In this document: positions 19,763 through 28,981 of the stretch, piece by piece | Numbering within the stretch: the stretch's first letter is position 1 | Layout of the letters: each line of letters opens with the position of its first letter | From: Vibrio mangrovi | Lineage (GTDB): Bacteria; Pseudomonadota; Gammaproteobacteria; Enterobacterales; Vibrionaceae | Direction: 5' to 3' | DNA length: 64,000 bases | NCBI RefSeq assembly: GCF_024346955.1 | Contig: NZ_AP024883.1 | Coordinates: 2,480,001 to 2,544,000, forward strand | Translations under genes and position numbers: made by a program | The notes under the pieces: generated by a model | What the model was told of the DNA's origin: nothing | The model's database searches: none | What the model saw: the letters and a program-made list of their open reading frames with translations, nothing else

Positions 19763-22336
19763 ATGCAAGAACAATATAATCCACAAGAAATTGAGCCTAA
19801 AGTTCAAGCGTATTGGGAAGAGAGCAAAACATTCGCTGTCACAGAAGATCCCGCCAAAGAAAAATTTTACTGTTTATCTATGTTTCCGTACCCAAGTGGC
19901 CGACTGCACATGGGGCACGTACGCAATTACACTATCGGTGATGTGATTTCCCGCTTCCAGCGACTGCAAGGTAAAAATGTCATGCAGCCAATCGGATGGG
20001 ATGCATTCGGCCTGCCGGCTGAAAATGCAGCTGTCAAAAATAAAACCGCTCCTGCACCGTGGACATACGAAAATATTGAATACATGAAAAACCAGTTGAA
20101 ACTGCTGGGATTCGGTTATGACTGGAGCCGGGAATTTGCCACCTGCCGTCCGGAATACTATCGCTGGGAACAGGAATTCTTCACTAAGTTGTATGAAAAA
20201 GGCTTAGTGTATAAAAAGACCTCTTCCGTCAACTGGTGCCCGACAGACCAGACTGTACTGGCAAATGAACAGGTAGAAAACGGCTGCTGCTGGCGCTGCG
20301 ATACACCTGTAGAACAGAAAGAAATCCCACAGTGGTTTATAAAAATTACGGCTTACGCTCAGGAACTTCTTGATGATCTGGAAACGCTGGACGGCTGGCC
20401 GGAAATGGTAAAAACCATGCAGCGCAACTGGATCGGCCGCTCCGAAGGGGTTGAATTAAAGTTTGACGTGCCTGACTACGGCTCACTGGAAGTCTATACC
20501 ACTCGCCCGGATACGCTGATGGGTGTTACTTATGTAGGTATTGCTGCCGGTCACCCACTTGCAACGATTGCAGCACAAAGCAAGCCAGAAGTGGCACAAT
20601 TTGTTGAAGAGTGTAAAAACACAAAAGTTGCGGAAGCCGAGCTGGCCACGATGGAGAAGAAAGGTATCGATACCGGTCTGAAAGCTATCCATCCACTCAA
20701 TGGCAGTGAAGTTCCTGTTTATATTGCTAACTTCGTGTTAATGGATTACGGCACCGGCGCCGTAATGGCAGTTCCTGCCCATGACCAGCGGGACTTCGAA
20801 TTTGCGACGAAGTATGGTCTGGATATCCAACCGGTAATTCAGCCAGAAGACGGCAGTGCTCTCGATATCTCCGCAGCCGCATATACCGAAAAAGGTATTT
20901 TGTTCAATTCCGGAGAATTTGATGGCCTTGATTTCAACAATGCTCTGAACGCGATCGCGGACAAACTTGAATCAGAAGGAAAAGGACATAAGACTGTCAA
21001 CTTCCGTCTGCGTGACTGGGGAGTTTCCCGTCAGCGCTACTGGGGTGCGCCAATCCCGATGGTGACTACTGAAGATGGTGAAGTTCATCCGGTTCCGGCT
21101 GATCAGTTGCCGGTTATCCTGCCAGAAGATGTGGTCATGGATGGTGTAACCAGTCCTATCAAAGCAGATAAAACCTGGGCAGAAACAACCTACAATGGTC
21201 AGCCTGCATTACGGGAAACGGATACTTTCGATACTTTCATGGAATCATCGTGGTATTACGCTCGTTATTGTTCTCCGCAAGCTGAGCAGATTGTAGATAC
21301 CGAACAGGCCAACTACTGGTTACCTGTTGATCAATATGTTGGTGGTATTGAACACGCATGTATGCACCTGCTTTACTCACGTTTCTTCCATAAGCTGCTT
21401 CGCGATGCCGGTTATCTGTCTTCAGATGAACCGTTCAAGAAACTATTGTGTCAAGGCATGGTTCTGGCTGACGCATTCAGCTTCCAGAACGAAAAAGGAG
21501 GCAAAGAATGGGTTTCGCCAACAGAAGTTAAAGTAGAGCGTGACGGAAAAGGTCGTATTGCTTCGGCTGTCGATTCTCAAGGGCGTCAGGTGGAACATTC
21601 CGGCATGGTCAAAATGTCGAAATCGAAAAACAACGGTATCGATCCTCAGGAAATGGTCGATAAGTACGGCGCAGATACCGTACGCCTGTTTATGATGTTT
21701 GCCTCTCCTGCCGACATGACACTGGAATGGCAGGAATCTGGTGTTGAAGGTGCCAACCGCTTCCTGAAACGTGTCTGGAAACTGGTTCTTGAGCATACGA
21801 CAAAAGGTAAAGCGTCTGCTGTTGAAGCACAATCGCTGAATACGGCACAGAAAGCATTGCGCCGGGAAGTTCATAAGACAATTGCAAAGGTCACAGATGA
21901 TATTGACCGCCGTCAAACATTCAACACTGCGATTGCTGCCATTATGGAACTGATGAACAAACTGGCTAAAGCGCCTCAGGATGAGATTCAGGACCGCGCA
22001 ATTCTGGACGAAGCGCTCAGAGCCATTGTTGTAATGCTTTCTCCGATTACACCACATATCTGTTTCGAAATGTGGCAGGCTCTGGGAAGCTCGGATCTTG
22101 ACCATACATCATGGCCGGCTCACGATGAAAAAGCGTTAGTTGAAGACGAAAAACTGATCGTCCTGCAAGTCAACGGCAAAGTACGTGGAAAACTGACCAT
22201 TGCAGCTGATGCCACTAAGGAGCAGGTCGAGAGTCTGGGACTTGAAGACGAAAATGTGAAGAGATTTACCGACGGTCTGACGATACGAAAAGTGATCTAT
22301 GTCCCGGGTAAACTACTGAGCATTGTGGCAAACTAA
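19763..22336 (+). CDS. leuS: Leucyl-tRNA synthetase
   Basis: An 857-residue class I aminoacyl-tRNA synthetase. HMGH is at 49-52 and KMSKS at about 617-621, the CP1 editing domain is at about 225-420 (TTRPDTLMG at its start), and the anticodon-binding and C-terminal domains follow. Length is close to E. coli LeuS (860). It heads the leuS-lptE-holA run. A long antisense frame inside it is a shadow. Confidence 0.99.
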   Translation: MQEQYNPQEIEPKVQAYWEESKTFAVTEDPAKEKFYCLSMFPYPSGRLHMGHVRNYTIGDVISRFQRLQGKNVMQPIGWDAFGLPAENAAVKNKTAPAPWTYENIEYMKNQLKLLGFGYDWSREFATCRPEYYRWEQEFFTKLYEKGLVYKKTSSVNWCPTDQTVLANEQVENGCCWRCDTPVEQKEIPQWFIKITAYAQELLDDLETLDGWPEMVKTMQRNWIGRSEGVELKFDVPDYGSLEVYTTRPDTLMGVTYVGIAAGHPLATIAAQSKPEVAQFVEECKNTKVAEAELATMEKKGIDTGLKAIHPLNGSEVPVYIANFVLMDYGTGAVMAVPAHDQRDFEFATKYGLDIQPVIQPEDGSALDISAAAYTEKGILFNSGEFDGLDFNNALNAIADKLESEGKGHKTVNFRLRDWGVSRQRYWGAPIPMVTTEDGEVHPVPADQLPVILPEDVVMDGVTSPIKADKTWAETTYNGQPALRETDTFDTFMESSWYYARYCSPQAEQIVDTEQANYWLPVDQYVGGIEHACMHLLYSRFFHKLLRDAGYLSSDEPFKKLLCQGMVLADAFSFQNEKGGKEWVSPTEVKVERDGKGRIASAVDSQGRQVEHSGMVKMSKSKNNGIDPQEMVDKYGADTVRLFMMFASPADMTLEWQESGVEGANRFLKRVWKLVLEHTTKGKASAVEAQSLNTAQKALRREVHKTIAKVTDDIDRRQTFNTAIAAIMELMNKLAKAPQDEIQDRAILDEALRAIVVMLSPITPHICFEMWQALGSSDLDHTSWPAHDEKALVEDEKLIVLQVNGKVRGKLTIAADATKEQVESLGLEDENVKRFTDGLTIRKVIYVPGKLLSIVAN

Positions 22337-22415
22337 TTACGTATCACTAAAAGTTGTGTGTCACTGAAACAATCATGTGACATATTCAATCGTTGTGAAC
22401 TAAATCATTCCATAT

Positions 22416-22452
22416 GAGTCAGTAGACAGGAGCGAACTCCGTTTACTGACTC
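22416..22452. other. Strong hairpin between leuS and lptE
   Basis: GAGTCAGTAGACAGGAG pairs with CTCCGTTTACTGACTC around a CGAA loop, with one bulged A and one G-T pair. It has no T run after it, so it is not a standard terminator. It may protect or process the leuS-lptE transcript, which is inference. Confidence 0.7.
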
Positions 22453-22552
22453 TGATGATTTTGTGCAGACAGATAATTTAACGCGGTAACCCGTATGGTA
22501 CGTTGTTATAGCCCGGAAAAGTATCTGCTCAACTGATTAAAATAGGACTCGA

Positions 22553-23167
22553 ATGCGTTCATTTCACATCCCTCTATTACGACATATCTTTCTGGTACTA
22601 CTCACCGTATCACTGACTGCCTGTGGTTTTCATTTGCGGGGAGACTATGATGTTCCGGAAGCTCTGGATAAATTATCCGTCACCAGTTATGACCAGTACA
22701 GCAAATTTACCCGTATGGTAAAAAACCGATTGAGACTGAATGAAATTGAGATAGTTGAACCGGCGGAAGACATCCCGAACCTGCATCTAGTCAGTGAGAG
22801 TGTCTCTTCAAGAACATTGTCGATTTATCAGAATACGATTGCCGCGGAAAAAGAACTGACCCTCAATGCCACATTCCAGGTCACTGTCCCCGATGTCGGT
22901 ACCAAAACTTTTTCAACCAGAGTCACCCGCAGCTATCTGGATAACCCGCTAACTGCTCTGGCGAAGTCTCTGGAAAGTGCCATGATTACTGATGAAATGC
23001 GTCAGCTCGCTTCGTCTCAGATTATCCGGCTGATGGCTCGCTTAAAACCGGATTTAACCTTATCGGAGCGTTCACGTCAGTTTGGAATGTCTGATGAATA
23101 TGATGAAAAAAATAGTCATGTATCAACCACTGAAGTCCCTGCTGATCAGCACACGATTAGCCAATAG
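22553..23167 (+). CDS. lptE: LPS-assembly lipoprotein LptE
   Basis: A 204-residue outer-membrane lipoprotein that plugs and assembles LptD. The lipobox LTAC puts the lipidated cysteine at residue 24, followed by GFHLRG, the family hallmark. SESVSSRTLSIYQ and the AEKELTLNATF segment are conserved strands. It precedes holA by a short gap, as in E. coli. Confidence 0.95.
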   Translation: MRSFHIPLLRHIFLVLLTVSLTACGFHLRGDYDVPEALDKLSVTSYDQYSKFTRMVKNRLRLNEIEIVEPAEDIPNLHLVSESVSSRTLSIYQNTIAAEKELTLNATFQVTVPDVGTKTFSTRVTRSYLDNPLTALAKSLESAMITDEMRQLASSQIIRLMARLKPDLTLSERSRQFGMSDEYDEKNSHVSTTEVPADQHTISQ

Positions 23168-23186
23168 GATTTGACTGAGATTTTTG

Positions 23187-24212
23187 ATGCGTATTTTTGC
23201 GGAAAAATTGCCGGATCATCTTCAGCATCAATTGATGCCGGTTTATCTCCTGCTCGGAAATGAGCCGTTATTATTACAAGAATCCAGGCTCAGTATCGCT
23301 CAGCAGGCCCGGGAGAAAGGTTTTGCTGAAATCTACCGTTATCAGGCTGACAGTACACTAGACTGGAATCAGGTCTTTGAGCACTTTCAGGCTCTCAGCC
23401 TGTTCTCAAGTCAACAACTGGTTGAATTGACACTCCCGGAAGGGAATATGAATGCCCAGCTAACAGGCCAGTTACTGGCTTTGGAGGAGATGTTACATCC
23501 AGACACGATTCTGGTTGTCATTGGAAACAAGCTCACTAAAGCGCAGGAAAATGCCAAATGGTTTAAAGCTCTGGCAGCGCACGGTTGCCTGGTAAACTGC
23601 CTGACACCGGATCTCAACCGTCTGCCGCAATTTGTAATGAATCGTTGCAGGAAGCTTCGACTGACACCGGATCAGGAAGCCCTGCAAATGCTGGCACAAT
23701 GGCATGAAGGCAACCTGCTGGCTCTCGCCCAAAGTCTGGAGAAACTGGCATTACTTTATCCGGATGGTCAGCTCACATTAATCCGGGTCGAAGAATCGCT
23801 CTCCCGGCATAATCATTTTACGGTTTATCATTGGACCGATGCCTTACTGGATGGAAAATCCAACCGCTGTCAGCGAATCCTGCGTCAACTTGAAGCTGAA
23901 GGGACAGAACCCGTCTTATTGTTGCGCTCAATACAGAAAGAATTGTTACTGCTTCTGACACTTCACACGCAACAGCAGCAGTTGCCCCTGCACACACTGA
24001 TGGATAAGCACCGTATCTGGAAGAGTAAGCGGTCACTTTACGTCAATGCACTCAATCGTCTCAATACGGAAAAACTATATACTCTGATTCAAATGCTGAG
24101 TCAGATTGAGCTGACTGTCAAAACCCAGTATGAGGTGAGTCCGTGGTCACAGCTTCAAGCGTTTAGTTTACAATTTACTCAACCCGATTCGGCGCTCGCT
24201 TTAACTCAATAA
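23187..24212 (+). CDS. holA: DNA polymerase III delta subunit
   Basis: A 341-residue clamp-loader subunit that opens the beta clamp. MRIFAEKLPDHLQHQLMPVYLLLGNEPLL at the N-terminus is the typical start (quoted in part: PVYLLLGNEPLL), and the AAA-like fold without an active Walker A and a helical C-terminal collar follow. A TTG three bases upstream could also serve; I prefer the ATG. In E. coli nadD follows holA, but here the next gene is rsfS after 74 bp. Confidence 0.93.
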   Translation: MRIFAEKLPDHLQHQLMPVYLLLGNEPLLLQESRLSIAQQAREKGFAEIYRYQADSTLDWNQVFEHFQALSLFSSQQLVELTLPEGNMNAQLTGQLLALEEMLHPDTILVVIGNKLTKAQENAKWFKALAAHGCLVNCLTPDLNRLPQFVMNRCRKLRLTPDQEALQMLAQWHEGNLLALAQSLEKLALLYPDGQLTLIRVEESLSRHNHFTVYHWTDALLDGKSNRCQRILRQLEAEGTEPVLLLRSIQKELLLLLTLHTQQQQLPLHTLMDKHRIWKSKRSLYVNALNRLNTEKLYTLIQMLSQIELTVKTQYEVSPWSQLQAFSLQFTQPDSALALTQ

Positions 24213-24286
24213 AAGCATGATATACTTTAGCCATTATTGATAAATTTTAACCACTCCAACACAGACTAGACTCAGAGGAAATCTCA

Positions 24287-24604
24287 TTGCAGCACGAAGA
24301 TCTGAAAAATTTTTTAGTTGATAAAGCAGACGATATGAAAGCGGAAGACATCACTGCCCTTGATGTCACCGGAAAATCCAGTGTGACAGATTACATGGTG
24401 ATCTGCACCGGCACATCAAAACGACATGTTGCTTCAATAGCAAACCACGTCGCCAGTGAAGCCAAAAAATTAGGGTTAGCTCCTCTCGGTATTGAGGGAG
24501 AATCAGAAGGAGAATGGGTTGTTCTTGATATGGGAACATCAATGCTGCACGTGATGCAGGAAGAACAGAGATCGCTGTATCAGCTTGAAAAACTCTGGAG
24601 TTAA
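24287..24604 (+). CDS. rsfS: Ribosomal silencing factor RsfS
   Basis: A 105-residue protein that binds L14 and blocks subunit joining in stationary phase. DVTGKSSVTDYMVICTGTS and the EGESEGEWVVLDMG segment are family hallmarks. It begins with TTG (24287) preceded by GAGGAAA, with no ATG that keeps the conserved N-terminus. A TATACT hexamer at about 24222-24227 fits a promoter. rlmH follows by 3 bp. Confidence 0.95.
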   Translation: MQHEDLKNFLVDKADDMKAEDITALDVTGKSSVTDYMVICTGTSKRHVASIANHVASEAKKLGLAPLGIEGESEGEWVVLDMGTSMLHVMQEEQRSLYQLEKLWS

Positions 24605-24607
24605 AGT

Positions 24608-25078
24608 GTGAAGATTCAGCTAGTTGCCGTCGGAACAAAAATGCCACAGTGGGTTGAACAAGGGTTTCACGAGTATCAGCGTCGTTTTCCGCATGATATG
24701 CCTTTAGAGCTTGTCGAAATTCCCGCAGGGAAACGAGGTAAGAATGCTGACATCCCCAGAATACTGGATAAGGAAGGGGAAGCCATGCTGGCCGCAATCC
24801 CAAAAGGTCACCGCATTGTGACGCTGGATATTCCCGGGAAACGGTGGGACACACATCAACTGGCACAGCAGATGGAAAGCTGGAAACTAGACGGGCGTGA
24901 TGTCTCCATTCTTATTGGTGGCCCCGAAGGTTTGTCTCCGGCTTGTAAACAGGCAGCCGAACAGAGCTGGTCTTTATCTCCCTTAACACTCCCACATCCG
25001 TTAGTCCGTGTTGTGATGGCAGAAAGCCTATACCGGGCCTGGAGTGTCACCACCAACCATCCATATCACCGAGAATAA
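24608..25078 (+). CDS. rlmH: 23S rRNA pseudouridine1915 methyltransferase RlmH
   Basis: A 156-residue SPOUT methyltransferase that methylates pseudouridine 1915 of 23S rRNA. The knot region is seen in ILIGGPEGLSP and the C-terminal LPHPLVRVVMAESLYRAWS. It starts with GTG, overlapping the region right after the rsfS stop, and is followed after 6 bp by mrdA. Confidence 0.97.
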   Translation: MKIQLVAVGTKMPQWVEQGFHEYQRRFPHDMPLELVEIPAGKRGKNADIPRILDKEGEAMLAAIPKGHRIVTLDIPGKRWDTHQLAQQMESWKLDGRDVSILIGGPEGLSPACKQAAEQSWSLSPLTLPHPLVRVVMAESLYRAWSVTTNHPYHRE

Positions 25079-25084
25079 TACGAC

Positions 25085-26974
25085 ATGCTCCGTAAACGCA
25101 GTCAGATCCGTGATTACAAGTCAGAAGACAATCTGTTTCGTAACAGGGCTGTCGTTGCATTTTTAGCGATCATCATTCTGGTCGGAGTTTTGATCGCTAA
25201 CTTATACACTCTCCAAGTGGTTCAGTTTCAGGATTACAGAACCCGTTCCAACGATAACCGTATCAAGGTTGTTCCTATCGCCCCGAATCGTGGCCTGATT
25301 TATGACCGCAACGGAGTACTACTGGCAGAAAACCGCCCTATCTTCGATCTGGAGATCACACCGGAGCAGGTTGATGATATGGATGCAACTATCGAGCGGT
25401 TGCAGCAACTGATAGAAATTACACCGGAGCGAATCGCCTCGTTTAAAAAAGAACTCAGCCAAACCCGACGCTTCAACTCAGTGCCAATTCTGACCCAGTT
25501 AACGCCAAAGGAAGTCGCTAAATTTTCCGTTAATCAATATAAATACCCGGGCGTCGCAGTCACAGCCCGCCTGAAGCGTTACTACCCTTTCGGTAAGATT
25601 CTGACCCATGTTATCGGCTATGTTTCCCGCATCAATGACCGCGATCTGGACCGTCTGAAAAGAGAAGCCAAAGAAGCCAACTATCAGGCAACCCGGGATA
25701 TCGGTAAGCTGGGGATAGAGCGTTACTATGAAGATATTCTGCACGGAATGCCCGGTTATCAGGAAGTTGAAGTCAATAGCCGTGGACGAGTCATTCGTAC
25801 ACTGAAATATGTTCCGCCAGTTCCGGGAAAAGATCTGGTCCTGAATATTGATGTGAAGCTACAGACTTATGTCTATCATCTTCTGGACGGGAAAAGAGGT
25901 TCTGCGGTTGTACTCGATCCGAAAGACAACGGCGTGCTAGCGATGGTGTCCAGCCCAAGCTACGATCCAAATGCTTTTGTCCACGGTATCACAGGTAAAG
26001 CCTACCGGGCACTTCTGAATGATAAAGACCATCCGCTGGTCAACCGCGCCACTCTGGGTATATATCCACCAGCTTCGACCGTTAAACCATTGATAGCCGT
26101 TTCAGCTCTGCAGGAAGGCGTCATTACCCCGAACACAACCCGAAATGATCCCGGATACTGGAAAATCCCCAATTCCAAGACCAAACCTTTCCGTGACTGG
26201 CTGAGGTGGGGACATGGCAAGGTAAACATTACCAAAGCACTTGAAGAATCTGTCGACACATTTTTCTATCAGGTTGCTTATGATATGGGAATTGATCGGC
26301 TTTCCCGATGGATGAAAATGTTCGGTTACGGCGAATATACCGGCATTGATATTTTTGAAGAAAGTAAAGCCAATATGCCAACCAGAGAATGGAAAATGGC
26401 CCGTCATCGTACACCCTGGTATCAGGGAGACACGATTCCGGTAGGCATCGGCCAGGGATACTGGACGGCAACACCAATGCAAATTTCCAAAGCAATTTCA
26501 GTATTAGTGCACCATGGCAAGGTTCTGGCTCCCCATTTACTGCGGGCAACCATCGAAAATGGAGAACCTTTTGATAAACAGCAAATGGCTGAGGTTGAAA
26601 CCTACCCGCCAATTACCGGTGTTCCGGATAAATACTGGAATATTGCCATCAATGGCATGTATCTGGTTAATCATGGTCCCAGAGGTACCGCACGACATGC
26701 ATTTAAAGATCTGCCATACAAAAGCGCCGGCAAGTCAGGAACAGCTCAGGTCTTCGGACTGGCGGAAGGGGAAGAATACAATGCTGATGAACTTGCAGAG
26801 CACCTGCGTGACCACGCACTGTTTACCGGCTTTGCTCCGGTAGATAATCCACAAGCAATTGTGACGATTGTACTGGAGAATGCCGGTGGTGGTTCCAGCC
26901 ATGGAGCTCCAGTGGTGCGAAAAGTGTTTGATCATATTATTCTAGATAAAGACCAACAAGAGAAGAAAGACTAA
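25085..26974 (+). CDS. mrdA: Penicillin-binding protein 2
   Basis: A 629-residue transpeptidase of the elongasome. The membrane helix is at about 21-45. The pedestal domain includes APNRGLIYDRNG at 66-77. The transpeptidase domain has Ser331 and Lys334 in PPASTVKP and KSG in AGKSGTAQV. It acts with RodA, whose gene overlaps its stop by one base. Length matches E. coli PBP2 (633). Confidence 0.98.
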   Translation: MLRKRSQIRDYKSEDNLFRNRAVVAFLAIIILVGVLIANLYTLQVVQFQDYRTRSNDNRIKVVPIAPNRGLIYDRNGVLLAENRPIFDLEITPEQVDDMDATIERLQQLIEITPERIASFKKELSQTRRFNSVPILTQLTPKEVAKFSVNQYKYPGVAVTARLKRYYPFGKILTHVIGYVSRINDRDLDRLKREAKEANYQATRDIGKLGIERYYEDILHGMPGYQEVEVNSRGRVIRTLKYVPPVPGKDLVLNIDVKLQTYVYHLLDGKRGSAVVLDPKDNGVLAMVSSPSYDPNAFVHGITGKAYRALLNDKDHPLVNRATLGIYPPASTVKPLIAVSALQEGVITPNTTRNDPGYWKIPNSKTKPFRDWLRWGHGKVNITKALEESVDTFFYQVAYDMGIDRLSRWMKMFGYGEYTGIDIFEESKANMPTREWKMARHRTPWYQGDTIPVGIGQGYWTATPMQISKAISVLVHHGKVLAPHLLRATIENGEPFDKQQMAEVETYPPITGVPDKYWNIAINGMYLVNHGPRGTARHAFKDLPYKSAGKSGTAQVFGLAEGEEYNADELAEHLRDHALFTGFAPVDNPQAIVTIVLENAGGGSSHGAPVVRKVFDHIILDKDQQEKKD

Positions 26975-28095
26975 TGGAACTCAATCCATCAACTGGCCAG
27001 AACCGGGCATTGTTTGAACGCTTACACATCGACCTGCCTTTACTACTTGGGCTTCTTCTGGTCATGGGGTTTGGTCTGGTGGTGATGTATAGTGCCAGCG
27101 GACAGAACATGGCAATGATGGATCGCCAGGCAATGCGTATGGTACTTGCATTAGCCATTATGATAGCTCTTGCACAACTGTCTCCCCGAAGCTATGAATC
27201 TTTGGCACCGTTCCTGTTTTTTTGCGGAGTCTTGCTATTAATCGGTGTGTTGGTTGCCGGTGAAGTCTCCAAAGGCGCCCAACGCTGGCTGGATATTGGT
27301 TTTATCCGCTTTCAGCCATCAGAATTATTGAAGCTGGCAGTTCCGCTCATGGTTGCCCGGTATATCGGTAAACATCCGCTGCCGCCATCACTAAAGACTC
27401 TCGGGGTTTCCCTGATTATGGTCTTCGTTCCTACGATTCTAATCGCAAAGCAGCCAGATTTGGGTACATCTATTCTGATTGCGGCTTCCGGTATCTTTGT
27501 TATTTTTCTCGCCGGAATCAGCTGGCGTATCATTTTTGCAGCATTGTTTGCAATGAGTGCTTTTGTTCCCATTCTGTGGTTCTTCCTGATGCGTGAGTAT
27601 CAGAAAGTCAGGGTTCGCACATTATTTAATCCGGAATCTGACCCTTTGGGAGCCGGTTACCACATTATTCAGAGTAAAATTGCCATTGGTTCCGGCGGTA
27701 TTCTGGGAAAAGGCTGGCTCCACGGCACTCAGTCACAGCTGGAATTCTTACCGGAACGCCACACCGACTTCATCTTTGCCGTCATTGCCGAAGAATGGGG
27801 ACTAATAGGTATTATCGCCCTGCTCTCCGTTTATCTGTTTATTATCGGCCGGGGACTCTATCTGGCCAGCAACGCCCAGACAGCTTTCGGGAAAATGATG
27901 GCCGGTAGTATTGTGCTTAGTTTTTTTGTTTATGTTTTTGTAAATATTGGTATGGTGAGCGGAATTTTACCTGTTGTTGGCGTTCCGCTGCCATTAATCA
28001 GTTATGGTGGGACATCCATGGTTACACTGATGGCAGGCTTTGGCATTCTGATGTCAATTCACACTCACCGAAAAGCATTTTCAAAGGCAATCTGA
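26974..28095 (+). CDS. mrdB: Peptidoglycan glycosyltransferase RodA
   Basis: A 373-residue SEDS-family polymerase with about ten membrane segments. VMYSASGQN near the N-terminus, FQPSELLKLAVPLMVARY and LPLISYGGTSMVT are family motifs; the catalytic aspartate region is in the WLHGTQSQLEFLPERHTDFIF loop. It pairs with PBP2 in side-wall synthesis. It overlaps mrdA and rlpA by one base each, so the three are tightly coupled. Confidence 0.98.
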   Translation: MELNPSTGQNRALFERLHIDLPLLLGLLLVMGFGLVVMYSASGQNMAMMDRQAMRMVLALAIMIALAQLSPRSYESLAPFLFFCGVLLLIGVLVAGEVSKGAQRWLDIGFIRFQPSELLKLAVPLMVARYIGKHPLPPSLKTLGVSLIMVFVPTILIAKQPDLGTSILIAASGIFVIFLAGISWRIIFAALFAMSAFVPILWFFLMREYQKVRVRTLFNPESDPLGAGYHIIQSKIAIGSGGILGKGWLHGTQSQLEFLPERHTDFIFAVIAEEWGLIGIIALLSVYLFIIGRGLYLASNAQTAFGKMMAGSIVLSFFVYVFVNIGMVSGILPVVGVPLPLISYGGTSMVTLMAGFGILMSIHTHRKAFSKAI

Positions 28096-28883
28096 TGAAA
28101 ATCCGACCGTTTTTGTACTACAGCTTTGTTGTTCTGTTTATTGTCGGCTGTAGTTCTTCCGGCCGCTATGATATTAGTGATGACGTAGCGCCGGACCGCC
28201 CGATTTCAATTGAACATATAGAAGATGCCCAACCTCAGTACGAACCCTATAGTCTCGGGGGGAATAAAGACTATACAGTCAGAGGGAAAAAATACCATAT
28301 TCTCAAAAATCCACAGGGTTTTCAGGAAAAGGGAATTGCCTCTTGGTACGGGAAAAAATTTCACGGTCATCAGACATCAAATGGGGAAATTTACGACATG
28401 TACTCAATGACTGCGGCACATAAAACTTTACCCATCCCCAGTTATGTCAAAGTGACCAACCTGAACAACGGCAAAACAGCAGTTGTCCGGGTCAACGACC
28501 GTGGACCTTTTCATTCCGGAAGGATTATTGACCTGAGCTATGCTGCTGCATACAAACTTGATGTCATTCGCACAGGAACGGCCCCGGTTCAAATTGAAGT
28601 ACTGTCTTATGACAAACCGACCACCCCAGCTAAACCTAAAGCCAACCAATCCGACTATATTATTCAGGTTTCCTCTTCAACTCATTTGGAAAGAACCCGA
28701 ACTTTATCGAAAGATTTAAGTCAGAAGTTATCCGTAGCCAGTTATATTGATAGCCTTAACGGTAGTCATCGGGTTCTGCTCGGTCCATTTCATGACTATA
28801 CCCAGACACAACAAACACTGGAAAAGGTTAAACTGCTTGGCTACGAAACCGCCTTTATCAGGAAACGCCGGCTTACACAGTAA
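28095..28883 (+). CDS. rlpA: Septal-ring lytic transglycosylase RlpA
   Basis: A 262-residue outer-membrane lipoprotein with lipidated Cys19 (IVGC). The double-psi beta-barrel domain (about 77-160) shows GIASWYGKKFHGHQTSNGE and VNDRGPF, with catalytic His and Asp. A SPOR domain (about 182-258), which binds denuded glycan at the septum, closes it. In Pseudomonas RlpA cleaves such strands. Coupled to mrdB. Confidence 0.95.
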   Translation: MKIRPFLYYSFVVLFIVGCSSSGRYDISDDVAPDRPISIEHIEDAQPQYEPYSLGGNKDYTVRGKKYHILKNPQGFQEKGIASWYGKKFHGHQTSNGEIYDMYSMTAAHKTLPIPSYVKVTNLNNGKTAVVRVNDRGPFHSGRIIDLSYAAAYKLDVIRTGTAPVQIEVLSYDKPTTPAKPKANQSDYIIQVSSSTHLERTRTLSKDLSQKLSVASYIDSLNGSHRVLLGPFHDYTQTQQTLEKVKLLGYETAFIRKRRLTQ

Positions 28884-28981
28884 TTTCCGGAAAATCTGGC
28901 CGAATCATCCCTTGGGTCTGGCTTGAGAAAAAGGGTTTCTGTTAAGATATACACAACTAATTGTAAAATTCTGCATTTATC

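Noticed and set aside
21443..22105. 220-residue minus-strand frame
   Set aside because: It lies wholly inside leuS on the opposite strand; composition (many His, Cys, Phe) is that of an antisense shadow.
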